From Rhabditophanes sp. KR3021 (Eukaryota; Nematoda; Chromadorea; Rhabditida; Alloionematidae), in NCBI GenBank assembly GCA_963281155.1, contig CAUJLY010000002.1, forward strand, positions 1,612,001 to 1,676,000: a stretch of DNA of 64,000 nt, given 5' to 3'. Shown here piece after piece: positions 11,512-22,392 of this stretch (within the stretch, counting starts at the first letter, position 1; each line of letters starts with the position of its first letter). The notes beneath the pieces were generated by a model. It saw nothing but the letters and a program-made list of their open reading frames with translations. It did no database searches and had not been told where the DNA came from. The translations under genes were made by a program, and so were the position numbers.

Positions 11512-12972
11512 TTATTCTCTGAACACTTGTCTTCTTCTTTTTCTCGATGGATAGTCAAGTTCGGCGCTATCTACATCTTCCAAATTACGAATTGCAAGGC
11601 GATGTCTTTGGGAATTAATAGATACAGTTGTTCTTTCTAAGGACGATGAAGAAGCACTTGCATGATTCAAACTTCCCGCATATTCAGTCATGATTTTGCT
11701 TCTTGGTGATGATTCATCAAATGATTGCGATGAGGTTTCCACGACTGTTTCCAAGATTTCAGTTCCAAGGCTATTATATTCCCTTTTTAACGTTTTCCAT
11801 TCTGCAGACTTCAAAATTTCTGAGTGTCTTTGTGAGATAAATCTAATGCATTCCTAAACTTAATTGTGATATGTAGATCGAATAGTATATACTTACAGAT
11901 TTTAGAATGTCAGCTGAATGTGTATCCGCAAAAACAACCATCACAGTGACATTTTTGACGTTAATACATTTTTTAAGCAACTTTTCGCAGTGTTCTTTAA
12001 GAGGAAAGATAGCATATTTATCAGCAATTGTCAATACATCTTCAGCAAAATTCTCAATTCCGATTGTTTCACCAGTGTAAATGAATTGCAATAAAGCCTT
12101 TACAGCTTCGTGTCTTGAGTCCGTAATATCAATTTTCCCATTTTGAGATTCAATCATTGTATCTTGAGCAAACATGCGTCGAAATACTTGTGAATGTTGG
12201 GCCAAAATACATCTATGGGCTTTGAACTGTTTCGATCCAACAATAATAACACAATCTGTAAAAAGTTCGTTATCAAACATATCTTTTAAATTTGTTTGAA
12301 CCGAATCTTTGTAATCATCTTCGTCTGTCTCGTCAATAGCTTCGATTTCGAGAGTAGATTCAACGGAAAAGTTAGATCCAGGTGGTAAGTATTCAACTTC
12401 ACAAACCAACAGCAAAGAACCATCTGTTCTTAATGACTGTATCATCTTATCTCTTGCAACTTGGAATTTTCCTCTACCTTGTTGATTGGTAAAATCTTTG
12501 GTGTCTTTGCATACGTTGGTTCGCGTAGCTGGTTGGACCATAGCATAAATTTGAAATTCAGTCATAATAGGTTCACTTGTACCATGTAACCCTACTTGTC
12601 TCAGGAAAAAAGAAACATTCCCTATATCTTCATCACGCTTTCCATTCGGATAAACGTGTAATTCCCAAATAATGGTGGGAGCTTGTGAACAGGAAAACTG
12701 TCTACTTACTAAGTTTTGACCGTTCTTAAACAGTTTCATAAGCTTTTCAAACTGGAAAATAACTTTATTTAACAAAAGACCATCTTACAACTAACCTGAT
12801 CAATTTGCCATTCCAATTTGGATGAAACAGCTGTAACTCGAGTCGTCTGCTTACTAACCATTTCATTACGCATTTTTTTTAGATTTATAGAATTAACAGC
12901 CTCGGCTAATTAAAATAATACAATAAATTAATTTACAAACACTTGGCAAATACCTTTAATATTGGATGACAT
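11512..12972 (-). CDS. MATH-BTB (BATH) protein, SPOP/MEL-26-like
   Basis: Four exons (12972-12954, 12905-12796, 12751-11897, 11853-11512) with 43-47-nt introns give 441 residues. After an N-terminal helical part (about 1-60), a MATH-like domain (about 65-195) carries IIWELHVYPNGKRDEDIGN and LRQVGLHGT. A BTB domain (about 210-320) has the classic DMFDNELFTDCVIIVGSKQF and HRCILAQHSQVFRRMF, then a BACK-like helix (FISQRHSEILKSAEWK). The tail is Ser-rich and ends in a basic cluster (PSRKRRRQ) that could be a nuclear signal. Known of the family: MATH recruits substrates and BTB binds cullin-3 for ubiquitination. It is divergently paired with PRP3, with 457 nt between the start codons. Confidence 0.88.
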
Positions 12973-13429
12973 TTACACAATTAAGTATAATGTGCTTCTA
13001 TCAATATCTAAATGATAAAACCAAAATTAGACGAAGCAGACAGAGTTTTCCTATTGGTTTTTATATTTATGGGAAAGGTATTATTTAATGAAGGGGGTAA
13101 TCTTGCACAAAAGTGTGTTTTATGCAAATTTCAATAAAATGACCTTAGAATCGTTATCTTCCTATTTATCTTATACTTTTGACGCGATAATATGACAAAC
13201 AACCTTATTAAAAGATGCAAGCACATGTGTACAGTTATAAGTAAAGATTTTTTGGTCTGTTTAAGAGACTTTCTGTGGAACTTCGACACTTTAACTATAC
13301 TCTTACGCAGATTTTTTTGTTTATTCTCATCAGACATTCGTTTAAACAAACATCCTAATACAATACTTCATTTACATTCAATTATTGATAAGACTATTTA
13401 TTTTGTTTGTTCCAGATTGAAATATCAAA
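12973..13429. other. Shared divergent promoter region (MATH-BTB / PRP3)
   Basis: AT-rich spacer. TTGTTCCAG at about 13407-13415, 14 nt before the PRP3 ATG, is a candidate trans-splice or 5' UTR acceptor. Confidence 0.45.
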
Positions 13430-14542
13430 ATGGCCGCAAAGGATGCTCCTGTAGCTGAAAGTATGGTCGATTCTTCGTTGCATGCAAGGAAGCCAACCTT
13501 TGCACCCAAGCGTAGAGGACTTAATTTCTTCAAACCTGGTGAGATTACTAAAAAAGCCAAATTGGAAAGGGCTAAATTGAAGCTTCAAAAAGATTTTAAC
13601 GAAGTACCTTTATTATTGGATGAAAAGAAGGTTGAGGTTCCTCAAATCGAATGGTGGGACCAAGTCTTGTTGGAAACTGACAACTACGACAATATTCCAC
13701 AGGTCGATGAACTATTAACTGAAAAGTATTCCAAAATTATTACTGATCTCGTCCTTCATCCCAAGAAATTCAAAGCTCCAAATGAACCTGTTAAGGAAAT
13801 TACTATGAAAGCCTATTTAACTAAAAAAGAACAAAAGAAGATCAGAAGACAAAACAGAAAAGATCTTCAAAAAGAGCAAGCTGAAAAAGTTAGATTGGGC
13901 TTGATGCCTCCTCCTGAAGCTAAAGTCAAAATGTCTAATTTGATGAGAGTATTAGGTTCTGAAGCAATTCAAGATCCCACTAAAATGGAGGCTCATGTCA
14001 AGAAACAAGTTGACGAAAGATTGAAGAAACATGAGGAAGAAAATGCTTCCAGAAAGCTAACTAAGGAAGAAAAGTCCGAAAAGAGAAATAAGAAAATAGC
14101 CGAAGATACTTCCCTTTCCGTTCATGTAGCTATTTATAAAATCAAATCTCTTCAAGACCACGGCAAGAAGTTCAAGGTTGAAACGAATGCAAAACAACAA
14201 CAAATGTCGGCTTTAATCGTCATTTCTGAGAATACAACCGTTGTTGTCACTGAAGGTGGCCCAAAACAACAAAAGTTCTACAAGAATCTCATGCTCAATA
14301 GATTAAAGTGGTCAGAGGACGAGTATTTGGTCAAAAATCCTGAAGGGGGGGAAGATACAGTTGAGCGTAATGAATGTGCATTAGTTTGGGAAGGCCAGGT
14401 ATTAGAAAGAAGCTTTCAAGGTGTCAAATGTGTTTATGCAGAGAATTCAAAGGAAGGTCGTGATCATTTTGAAAAGTTCAAAGTTCCACATTATTGGGAT
14501 TATGTTATGAATTCAAGTAATATGCTTTCAAACATCACTTAA
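13430..14542 (+). CDS. PRPF3: PRP3, U4/U6 snRNP splicing factor (N-terminally short)
   Basis: A single exon encodes 370 residues matching the C-terminal two thirds of PRP3: IEWWD near residue 77, the highly conserved block AYLTKKEQKKIRRQNRKD through VRLGLMPPPEAKVKMSNLMR (about 130-180), QDPTKMEAHVKKQ, and the C-terminal DUF1115-type domain with VVVTEGGPKQQKFYKNLM and LVWEGQVLERSFQ. Known role: part of U4/U6 and the U4/U6.U5 tri-snRNP. Human PRPF3 has 683 residues with an N-terminal PWI domain; none is seen here. An acceptor-like TTCCAG lies just before the ATG, so either the protein really is short or upstream exons were missed. I see no PWI-like ORF in the 450-nt spacer. Confidence 0.93.
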   Translation: MAAKDAPVAESMVDSSLHARKPTFAPKRRGLNFFKPGEITKKAKLERAKLKLQKDFNEVPLLLDEKKVEVPQIEWWDQVLLETDNYDNIPQVDELLTEKYSKIITDLVLHPKKFKAPNEPVKEITMKAYLTKKEQKKIRRQNRKDLQKEQAEKVRLGLMPPPEAKVKMSNLMRVLGSEAIQDPTKMEAHVKKQVDERLKKHEEENASRKLTKEEKSEKRNKKIAEDTSLSVHVAIYKIKSLQDHGKKFKVETNAKQQQMSALIVISENTTVVVTEGGPKQQKFYKNLMLNRLKWSEDEYLVKNPEGGEDTVERNECALVWEGQVLERSFQGVKCVYAENSKEGRDHFEKFKVPHYWDYVMNSSNMLSNIT

Positions 14543-14849
14543 ACTTCTCATCATTTTATCATAACATGCGTTGGATTACAAATTTAGTTTATTTAAAGGT
14601 ACATTAATAAATTTTTCTCCCTATCAGAATTCTTAAATTGCGTTAACTTTTGTTTTTGATACTAATAAAGATGTAAAGGATCTTTTTTATAAAACCACAG
14701 ATGCATAATTTGAATAATCGGCAGACACTTGATTTGGATGTTGGATAAATAACTTAAACAGATAGCATTGGTTTACAGAATTGGTCTAATTAAATTTACT
14801 CAGATATATAAATTAAAGAAATACAATACACTATTTAGGTTAATAATAA
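14543..14849. other. 3' spacer between convergent genes
   Basis: AT-rich DNA between the PRP3 stop and the stop of the leftward PTP-domain gene. No gene is seen. Confidence 0.35.
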
Positions 14850-16584
14850 TTATAGAAAGTTTTTCTTTTTGTAATGAATAGACAGTTTGTTGAACTTTTT
14901 AATGAAGCCGATATTTAATGAAGTTGCTCCAAGGATAATTCGATGTGTTCCAAGTGAAACATACGGTTCTACGTAGTTAATCAAGACTCTGTAAACAAAT
15001 AAGTAGTGCATGAAATGCCGGACAGCGTGTTTTCTTTGAAGTCTCAAGAATGTTGCAGCAGTAAAAATAGGATTTGACATTGAAGGACCTCTGAGTAGTT
15101 GCATCAAAGCACATTCTATCAAAATCAATGTTCCTGAACGCCCTAAACCATCAGCACATTGTATGATGGTAGGTTTGCTTGATCCTCGGGCACGTCTTAA
15201 TATCCTAGTTGGCCAATTGATATTGTCAAAATTCTCCCAATCATGATGCCAGATTTCTAATCTCCAAGAGTCGTTTGGGCCACCATGGTTCTTTGAGACT
15301 TCCAGTGTAGTTATCCCAAATACGGGATCAGACAAGTTGTCGATTCCTACATTTTTCACCCGAATATCTCCATAATTTTGAGTTTCATTTTCTTTTCTCG
15401 GCCAATAACACGTTTGGTACTTTGAATCATTGATAGAGTTCTCTTCGAATGACCCGATTCTTGAAAGAAGAACTGTGAATTCAACTTTTGCCTGGTAGAC
15501 CATATTCCAGTATGCGGCAAATTTTTCTTTTGTTGGAAGGTTTGAGCATATAAAAACGTTCATTAGCGGACCTCCTTGCACATATGAAGCACCATTGTAC
15601 TCTTCGGTTTTCTTGTTAGCAAATCGAGGGGTCTTGCACACAGAACTTGTGATGCTGTACCAATTAGGTTCCCCTCTCTTTTCACTTGTGGGAGTGTTGG
15701 TTGGCGGCACAAATATGGATGCATTTGGATCCTCACCAATCGCTTTACCACAAAGTCGCTCCCTGGCTTTGATTTTTTTATCCATGCCCTCCAATTGTCG
15801 GAATTCACCGATAAAGTTCTAAAAAAATGATTGAAAACAATATTACGTCCCTTTAACTTACCAAAAGATCAGTTTTAATGTTGCCAGGTGTGGATACAAA
15901 GCTCCAAGAGACTAATTTGCTTATACTTTCCACGAATCCTTCTATCCTGCTCATAATATTGGCTGTACTGTGTTGCCCCCGAATATACCAATTGAGGGTA
16001 GGATCATCAACTCTCAGATCGTAGAAATTGTCGGTATGTACCCGAGTAATTGGCATTGTCGTAAAGTTGTCACGAACCTCATCCAAATCAATCTGACTTG
16101 TAAGGACATTTTTGATCAACTCCCCCTTATCAGCACCTTGTAATTGGTTTATTAAACCACCTTCAGCTGCCGCTATATTGTCGATGCTATTTGAATACAG
16201 CCTTTCGCAAACCAACCTTCTAAAGTACTCCTCATCTCCAAAGCTCGCAATTTTGTTAAGCATTTCGGCTTGATACTCCCGATACTCTTTTGCCTCATTT
16301 TCCATCAACCTTTTTTCTATACCCCCAGTTAAGGAAAAAGTCAAACGATGGTAGAGCTTACTAGGCCACCCCAAATTGTTGCCCTCAATTTGCTCATTGA
16401 GTGTTAGGACTTTTCCTCTTTTTCCTTCAAACCAATTTTCGGTGACATAAGGGTCCTACAAATGATTACAATTGATTATTTTGATTGCAAAATTTACCAA
16501 AATTTCCTCATCAATTTCAATTGAGATTTCATCCCCATTAGCTTGAGGAGTATCTTTGCCAATTGCAGTATTTATATCATTCAT
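14850..16584 (-). CDS. Protein tyrosine phosphatase domain protein with altered signature
   Basis: Exons 16584-16498, 16455-15862 and 15818-14850 (introns 42 and 43 nt) give 549 residues. The N-terminal 330 residues are charged and helical with no family I recognise. The C-terminal part is a PTP fold of the type expanded in nematodes: substrate-loop-like region, WP loop (NWPTR) and the P-loop IQCADGLGRSGTLILIE at about residue 440. The catalytic Cys and Arg of CX5R are kept. The His that normally precedes the Cys is Gln, and the WPD Asp is not evident. Activity may therefore be reduced, or the protein may be a substrate-binding pseudophosphatase. No signal peptide or transmembrane segment is seen, so it is probably cytosolic. 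Confidence 0.85.
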
Positions 16585-16908
16585 TGTATTTGTAGTGGTT
16601 AGTAATAAATGTATGTGTTTGAAGGTAAGTGGTTAGGAAGAATGAATAAAAGATGCAAAAAGTACCAAGCATTTATGATTTGTTTCAATCAATTTGTGTA
16701 CTTTTATATTAACACACGTAACTTGCCAAATTATGATGACTTTAGACCAGTCTTTGTAACAGTTAATACCAATGTGTCATAATTAAATAGCGAACTTTTA
16801 CCTTGCCACGCGCAATTTGTTGAATCTCATGGCTTTTGAGGAGGAACCGTTAAACAATTATTTGGTACAAAATTGAATAATGAACTTTTTATTAACAAAT
16901 AAGTATGT
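16585..16908. other. Spacer upstream of tRNA-Leu
   Basis: AT-rich 324-nt spacer between the PTP-domain start and the tRNA. No gene is seen. Confidence 0.35.
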
Positions 16909-17028
16909 GCACGGATGGCCGAGCGGTCTAAGGCGCCAGACTCAAGAATATTCATTCTTCTACACAGTGTGTAGCTGGAGTTTTCTGGTCTCATTATTGA
17001 GGCGTGGGTTCGAACCCCACTTCGTGCA
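16909..17028 (+). tRNA. tRNA-Leu (anticodon CAA) with intron
   Basis: The acceptor arms GCACGGA and TTCGTGC pair fully, the D arm (GGCCGAGCGGTCTAAGGC) and T arm (GTGGGTTCGAACCCCAC) are intact, and the long variable arm (TCTCATTATTGAGG) marks a type II tRNA. The anticodon loop reads CTCAAG, giving CAA (Leu), and is followed by an intron of about 36 nt, as in most animal tRNA-Leu(CAA) genes. Discriminator A is present. CTTTTT just downstream can serve as the Pol III terminator. An identical copy lies inverted at 23792-23911. Confidence 0.96.
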
Positions 17029-17142
17029 AACTTTTTGGTAAGCAAAATAAAAATAGAATCAATGAATCTTATATGTCAATTATTACTAATCAAACGACGG
17101 CATCCTACTATATTGTTATTCATTCAACAAAACTATTCTATC

Positions 17143-18237
17143 TTAAGAAGCACTATTAATTGTTAATGTTGGTTTAGGCTTAACCGTAACAATTGATGGT
17201 TTCGTTCGGAAAATATATTTGGTAGACATTGATTTGATTGTAGTTTTCAGACTTTTATTGAATAAAATAAAAGTGGCAACAGGACACAAGTGCATCATCA
17301 TCCACGAAATATGGGCGAATACTGGACTGACAAAGGTTGCGCTAAATAAGTTGAGGGAAATAAACATTGAACATCCTAAGATATTGAAGATGCTGATTGC
17401 AATTACTTGAATCAAAATGTAAATAGTGTTTTTATTTTTAAAATTCAATGCCTTAGCACTAATGGACTTGACAATGATTGTAATAAACAACACCAAATAC
17501 ATCACGATGTTTATCACAATGTAGAAAATATTATTGTACAAATTAAAACTATTTCCACGATGCTCTAAACCCGTTAAAAGAAAGTCTATATTAGGATCAT
17601 AAATATATGTTTGAACTAAAGGCGATAAAAATGCTAGCGGGAAGAAAAAAGCACTAACAGTTCCATACAAAGTAGAAAATACTATCCACAAGTATGTTTT
17701 TTTTTCATGAAACAAAAACTCGCACAATTGTTGATTAATAAATTCAAGGCATCTATTTAATAACAAAATTGTAGCAGCACAACATGAACCATGATACCCA
17801 ATATTCAAGATTACGGAAGCAATAATACTTATGTTTAAATGTAGGCATGAAACTTCCCCAATTATTATAAATATTCCACTATACACCCCATTGATGATCA
17901 GAACAAAAACATCCATAATAAATAGCTGGAACATTAACTTGTAACAGGACAAAACAAAATTATTTTTATGCAACATGGCTATTCCAAATGGAATATACGC
18001 TATGGTTGATAACAAACCAATTATGATATAAACAATTCCAACAACCAGATCAGGATATTTGGTTTCATGCAATTTGGTGTCACTTACCATTGAACAATTT
18101 ATTTGTGTTCCATGGAAAAGGATATTGAATAAGGTATAATCCGCTGTAGAAGTCATTTTAAATATTAATTTGATAGTTAACAAAAGACTGTCGCTTATGT
18201 GTTTGAGTAATGATTGCTTTAATACCACATTTGCCAT
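17143..18237 (-). CDS. Srt-class serpentine chemoreceptor
   Basis: A single open frame of up to 364 residues with seven hydrophobic segments. Srt-type landmarks are visible: an N-terminal Cys-containing segment (QINCSMV), GIVYIIIGLLSTIAYIPF in TM1, CYKLMFQLFIMDVFVLIING in TM2, a TM3 ending NRCLEFI (the class's NRC motif) and an internal loop between TM5 and TM6. The second Met (MTSTADYTLF, 18156) gives an N-terminus of normal Srt length, so I prefer it to the first (18237). Known of the class: nematode chemosensory GPCRs, almost all orphan. Neuronal expression and ligand sensing are inferred. It is a distant paralogue of the Srt gene at 31438-32503. Confidence 0.9.
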   Translation of the reverse strand: MANVVLKQSLLKHISDSLLLTIKLIFKMTSTADYTLFNILFHGTQINCSMVSDTKLHETKYPDLVVGIVYIIIGLLSTIAYIPFGIAMLHKNNFVLSCYKLMFQLFIMDVFVLIINGVYSGIFIIIGEVSCLHLNISIIASVILNIGYHGSCCAATILLLNRCLEFINQQLCEFLFHEKKTYLWIVFSTLYGTVSAFFFPLAFLSPLVQTYIYDPNIDFLLTGLEHRGNSFNLYNNIFYIVINIVMYLVLFITIIVKSISAKALNFKNKNTIYILIQVIAISIFNILGCSMFISLNLFSATFVSPVFAHISWMMMHLCPVATFILFNKSLKTTIKSMSTKYIFRTKPSIVTVKPKPTLTINSAS

Positions 18238-21169
18238 TACTGTATTAGAATGGTGGCATATTCTTTTAAATGTTTGGATGTACTAATAATTACTATTTTT
18301 ACCCAAAAACATTCCTTACACCTACTTATAAATACAAATGACCCAAAAGTGTATTTATTAACTGGCAAAATAAAATTGTTTTTAATTAAAAAGAATTCAG
18401 ATTTGTTTAAAAAGATTGTTTTAAATTAATTACTTTTGACGGCACACATGCAATATGTGAATGTGTTAAAAGCATTTACAACAACATAAACGTTTCCTTA
18501 ATGAATTATTTTAATTAAAAGCATATCTTAGCAGTTTTTTATAAAGTGAATATTTTTCAAATGTGTTGTTTTCAATTTGTTTGAAGAGGAAGAGATCTTT
18601 TAGGATACCAGACCAATGCATTAGTTCAATGAATCAAATTTACACATAATAAAGGAATACGTTCATCAATGCTTTACATTCAACTTGACTTGAAATTATT
18701 CTAAATAGTTGACAACAATTCGTCATAGTATGTCGTTTTTTAAGGAATAGCTGTGACGTACTTTCTAATAAACTACGATGGCAAAATAGTTAAACGAATT
18801 ACCTTATTACCGGTAATAAGTAAGATTCTGAAAATAATAAAATCCTCGTATAAACAAGGTATAAATAAAAATGTTTATCCTTGTGAGTCCAATAGTTTTG
18901 ACCAAATTTCAGTAATTGCTCAACTTCCGTTATTAATAATGCAAACACTTCCTTCTATGCTTTCATTTTTTATTGCATTCTACCATTTATACCTCATTCC
19001 ATTCGGATAAACGAATGCCAGGTGTACTTGCAAGAGCAATATTTATTGCTTCATTGCTTTTTATATTTTGTTATAAAAGTGGATAAAAAAGTTATGTCAA
19101 TTACTTATTCAACAAGCTATATATTTACTTAGTAAGATTAATTTGTGTGGTTCCATCGAATTAATTATTGCATCCACTTCATGAAACATTTAATCAAATA
19201 ATGTCCTTTGAAATGCAAGAAAATTGCTTTGAATGTGATTTGACAGAATGTTTGACTTCCGGTATAATTATTGTTATTTATAAAGTTTGATATTCGCATC
19301 AGATTAGGGATAAAAAGTGTTACACAGTTGTAAGATTTGTAATTATTATCATCACTAAAAGCAACAATTTGCGCTTGTTATTAAAGGAATGTGTTTTGTC
19401 TTAAATAAAATTCATTGGCCTCGAAGTGTCAAAGAATGGTGTGTTCTTGAGGGAGTCTTATCAATTTATGGGAAGGAGTGATGACGCTAGTGGTATGCTG
19501 TAAATTAGTGATATGGCTTAAGTTGTTTTGGTCAATTTAAATTATACAGCCTTTTCGGTTCACTTTTACTTAATTTTGAATAATTTCTAGTTTATTTTTT
19601 TCTAAATTTAGTTTAATTTTACTTTTATAGGATTAATTATTTTGTGTGATCATTAATATCACTACTGACAACTGATAAACTAATATAATGCTTGAATAAT
19701 TCATTGTCGTGTCAATTTTGTACTAAAATTGCCCCACACAATTTATCATTTGGCAAAAGATGTTGTCAGAATGAAAACATAAAGTATGACCAAATATATC
19801 CGTTTTCTAACAAAACTAAATTGTATAATTATTGCTTTACCGTACTAAAACTGCATTAACAGAAACTTTTGTTAATATTTAAGTTGATTATTTTAATGGA
19901 ATTAAAAAGCTTAAAAATTCATCTACTAAATATAGAGTTATCAGTTGTTGAATTTAATGAATACGTAATTATTGTAAGAGAACCCAGCCTACACCTTTTT
20001 TCTTGTTACTTCTTTTGGAAAATGCATAAAAGTAGCAAAAGTCAAAACCAAAATTGAAGTTAAAGTTCCAATGCAAACACTCATGAGCTTATTAACCTAA
20101 ATTACAAATAAAATTGTATCCCTTTATATCGTCATACTTTCATTCAACACTTCGTGTATTTATTTTATTTCAGAAAAAAATGTCTTTCATCCAAAAATTG
20201 ATGTATTCCATTCTTACCTAAATTATAAAATAATACTTTTTTTAGCCGAAATGTAATGGATTTTTAATAATAAATTAGGACAAGTTTCATTGTACCTCAA
20301 ATAATAAAGTTTTTGCCGATGTTGTTTACAACAGCATTTTGAATAGATTATAATTTTTAGCGGTAATCTTTGCATGTCTTGTTCATTCAAACTTGCCGTC
20401 TTTGTAATTAAGAGTTTATTTTGTATTTACTAATAATTGTAGGCTTGAACATTATTTTTGCCAAAAAATTAGGGTACCTTCAATGGAGGGGCTTATTTCA
20501 CAAATGTATAAAAAGAATTATAGCTAAGCTCTTTAGTCTCGGTAATAATATAATTATCCCCTACGTACTTTTCTTTCTTTCTTCTACCAAATAACATAAA
20601 CAAAATATATTAATTTTGAAGAATAAGCCATCCCTGATTTTTATCACTCTTTTCAAAAAATTGCATGAGTCACTGAATTAAGATTACATCATGGTATCTC
20701 ACTACACAAATCTGATTATTTTCCATTTTAAGACCTAAATTTTATTATCTTTCTTTAGCTTTAAATTTCTTAATTAAATGCCTTTTTATTGTAAGTCCGA
20801 ACAATAATTCGTTTACTAGAAGGGGTAACTCACGTGGGCATCAACTTTAAATACCAAAAAATCTTCAATGATTTCTGGTAAGGTCTCTTTCAAGGCTTCC
20901 ATTTTTAATAGATAACGATTACTCAAAGAGATATAACAAAATAGACATGTTGCTTTTTCATTAACTCGTCTTCATTATCGGCCATTTTTAAAAATAATTC
21001 ATACACACCCATAAGTACATATACTTTTCGCTAGAGAGGTGCAGTCAAATGTTGTGACTTTCATTTATTACTACAAATTAATATTTATTTAGACTTATCC
21101 GAAACGCGTCTTTCTGAACTAATCATTTCCACCCAATTTATCATTCTTTTTTAGGCATCATAACTTTAA
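18238..21169. other. Gene-poor AT-rich region
   Basis: About 2.9 kb without a gene I can support. Short ORFs at 18753-19010 and 19869-20057 occur by chance or as relics; the first has two hydrophobic stretches that could be a chemoreceptor remnant. The last part (about 21000-21169) would hold the neuropeptide gene's promoter. Confidence 0.4.
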
Positions 21170-21700
21170 ATGACTTACTACAAACTGTCGGCGTTTGATC
21201 ACAAAGTAATATTTATATTCCTTATTGGTTCGGCTATCTTTATTGATGCTTCAGCTAGCCCTTTAAATGAAGAACAATCTTCAAAAGAAGTTAGTGAAGG
21301 CGGCTTTGAAAACATGCAGGAATCTCCACTTCTTTTGGATGAAAATACAATTTCTGAAGAGGACAAACAATTCGTCCCTATTACCATAAAAAGGGCTAAA
21401 TTGCGATACTCAGGAGGCTTGTATGGAAAAAGAGGACTCAGATATTCTGGTGGTTTGTACGGACGCAAAAGAAGATCTTCCCCAGCATTTTTAATCGTTC
21501 CCTACCCTGATAAAAAATACTTTGAACAAATGAAGTCCAATGAAATTATGGACCAATCTGATTACCCTTCCTCCCAATTGAATGAATCAGAAATTGACGG
21601 TTCTTCCCGACTAAGACGCGCTTTGTTATTTAAAAGAACCCCAAAAAGAATTAACCACCGAGCAATTCCCAGAAATGGTGGTTTATTCGGAAAAAAATAA
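21170..21700 (+). CDS. Neuropeptide precursor, NLP-10-like (GG[LM][YF]amide type)
   Basis: A single exon of 176 residues. A hydrophobic signal segment lies at about 13-29 (VIFIFLIGSAIFIDASA). Three predicted peptides end in Gly before basic cleavage sites, so they would be C-terminally amidated: AKLRYSGGLYG-KR, GLRYSGGLYG-RKRR and, at the very C-terminus, a peptide ending AIPRNGGLFG-KK. The core xGG(L)(Y/F)G resembles C. elegans NLP-10 peptides, which end in NGGMYG or SGGMYG; AIPRNGGLFG is close to AIPFNGGMYG. Spacer regions are acidic, as in other prohormones. Known role: NLP-10 is a neuromodulator acting through a GPCR. Orthology is inferred from the peptide motif only. Confidence 0.85.
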   Translation: MTYYKLSAFDHKVIFIFLIGSAIFIDASASPLNEEQSSKEVSEGGFENMQESPLLLDENTISEEDKQFVPITIKRAKLRYSGGLYGKRGLRYSGGLYGRKRRSSPAFLIVPYPDKKYFEQMKSNEIMDQSDYPSSQLNESEIDGSSRLRRALLFKRTPKRINHRAIPRNGGLFGKK

Positions 21701-22392
21701 GTAATTGTACAAGTAATTGAATAAGTGATAATGTGTCCGACAACACCCACAACTTTTATTTCCCTTGAATAAGAAATGTCTACCAAATGAAGAGAGGTTA
21801 AATGATAACAATAAATATAAAAATTACCCACAATAATGACCACATAATTACCAATTTATACTTATTCACATTTTATTATTTTAAAACCATACTTTTGTCT
21901 CACCAACATATAACTTAATCACATTTATAATCTTTATTTTTGATAAATTACTCGTTGAATTTTAGTAAAAATAAACTCTATTTACTACTTATAAATTAGC
22001 TGATGCTGTTATATTGAAATTCGCAAGCCTAAGACTTAATTTTAACTAATTATTTTGATTGACTTTAAGCTGTTTTATTAAATATTTGTGAATGTTATTA
22101 ATTACTTTTGAATTTTGGTGATTACAATAGTTCGAGAGACCAGGAACTTTAATTTATGGTAAATAAAAAAATAACTTAGCAATGAATTGTCAAATAGATT
22201 ATTCATTGACGATTTGTGTACTTTCTAGTGAAATTGCAAACAAAGCAGGCATATATTATGAATAAATGCCCGTCGTCACAGAAACTTAAAAAGGATTGTT
22301 TTGGCAGAATAAAAAATTCCGTTCTTTCTTATTGAAATTTCATTGATAATCACGATCTCTTCATATTTTATTTAGATATTTACATTCTGTAA
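21701..22392. other. Intergenic AT-rich spacer
   Basis: About 690 nt between two rightward genes. AATAAA-like signals occur after the neuropeptide stop; no gene is seen. Confidence 0.35.

Noticed and set aside
18753..19010. 85-codon ORF with hydrophobic stretches, possible receptor remnant
   Set aside because: Only one or two helices and no class motif; too weak to annotate as a gene.
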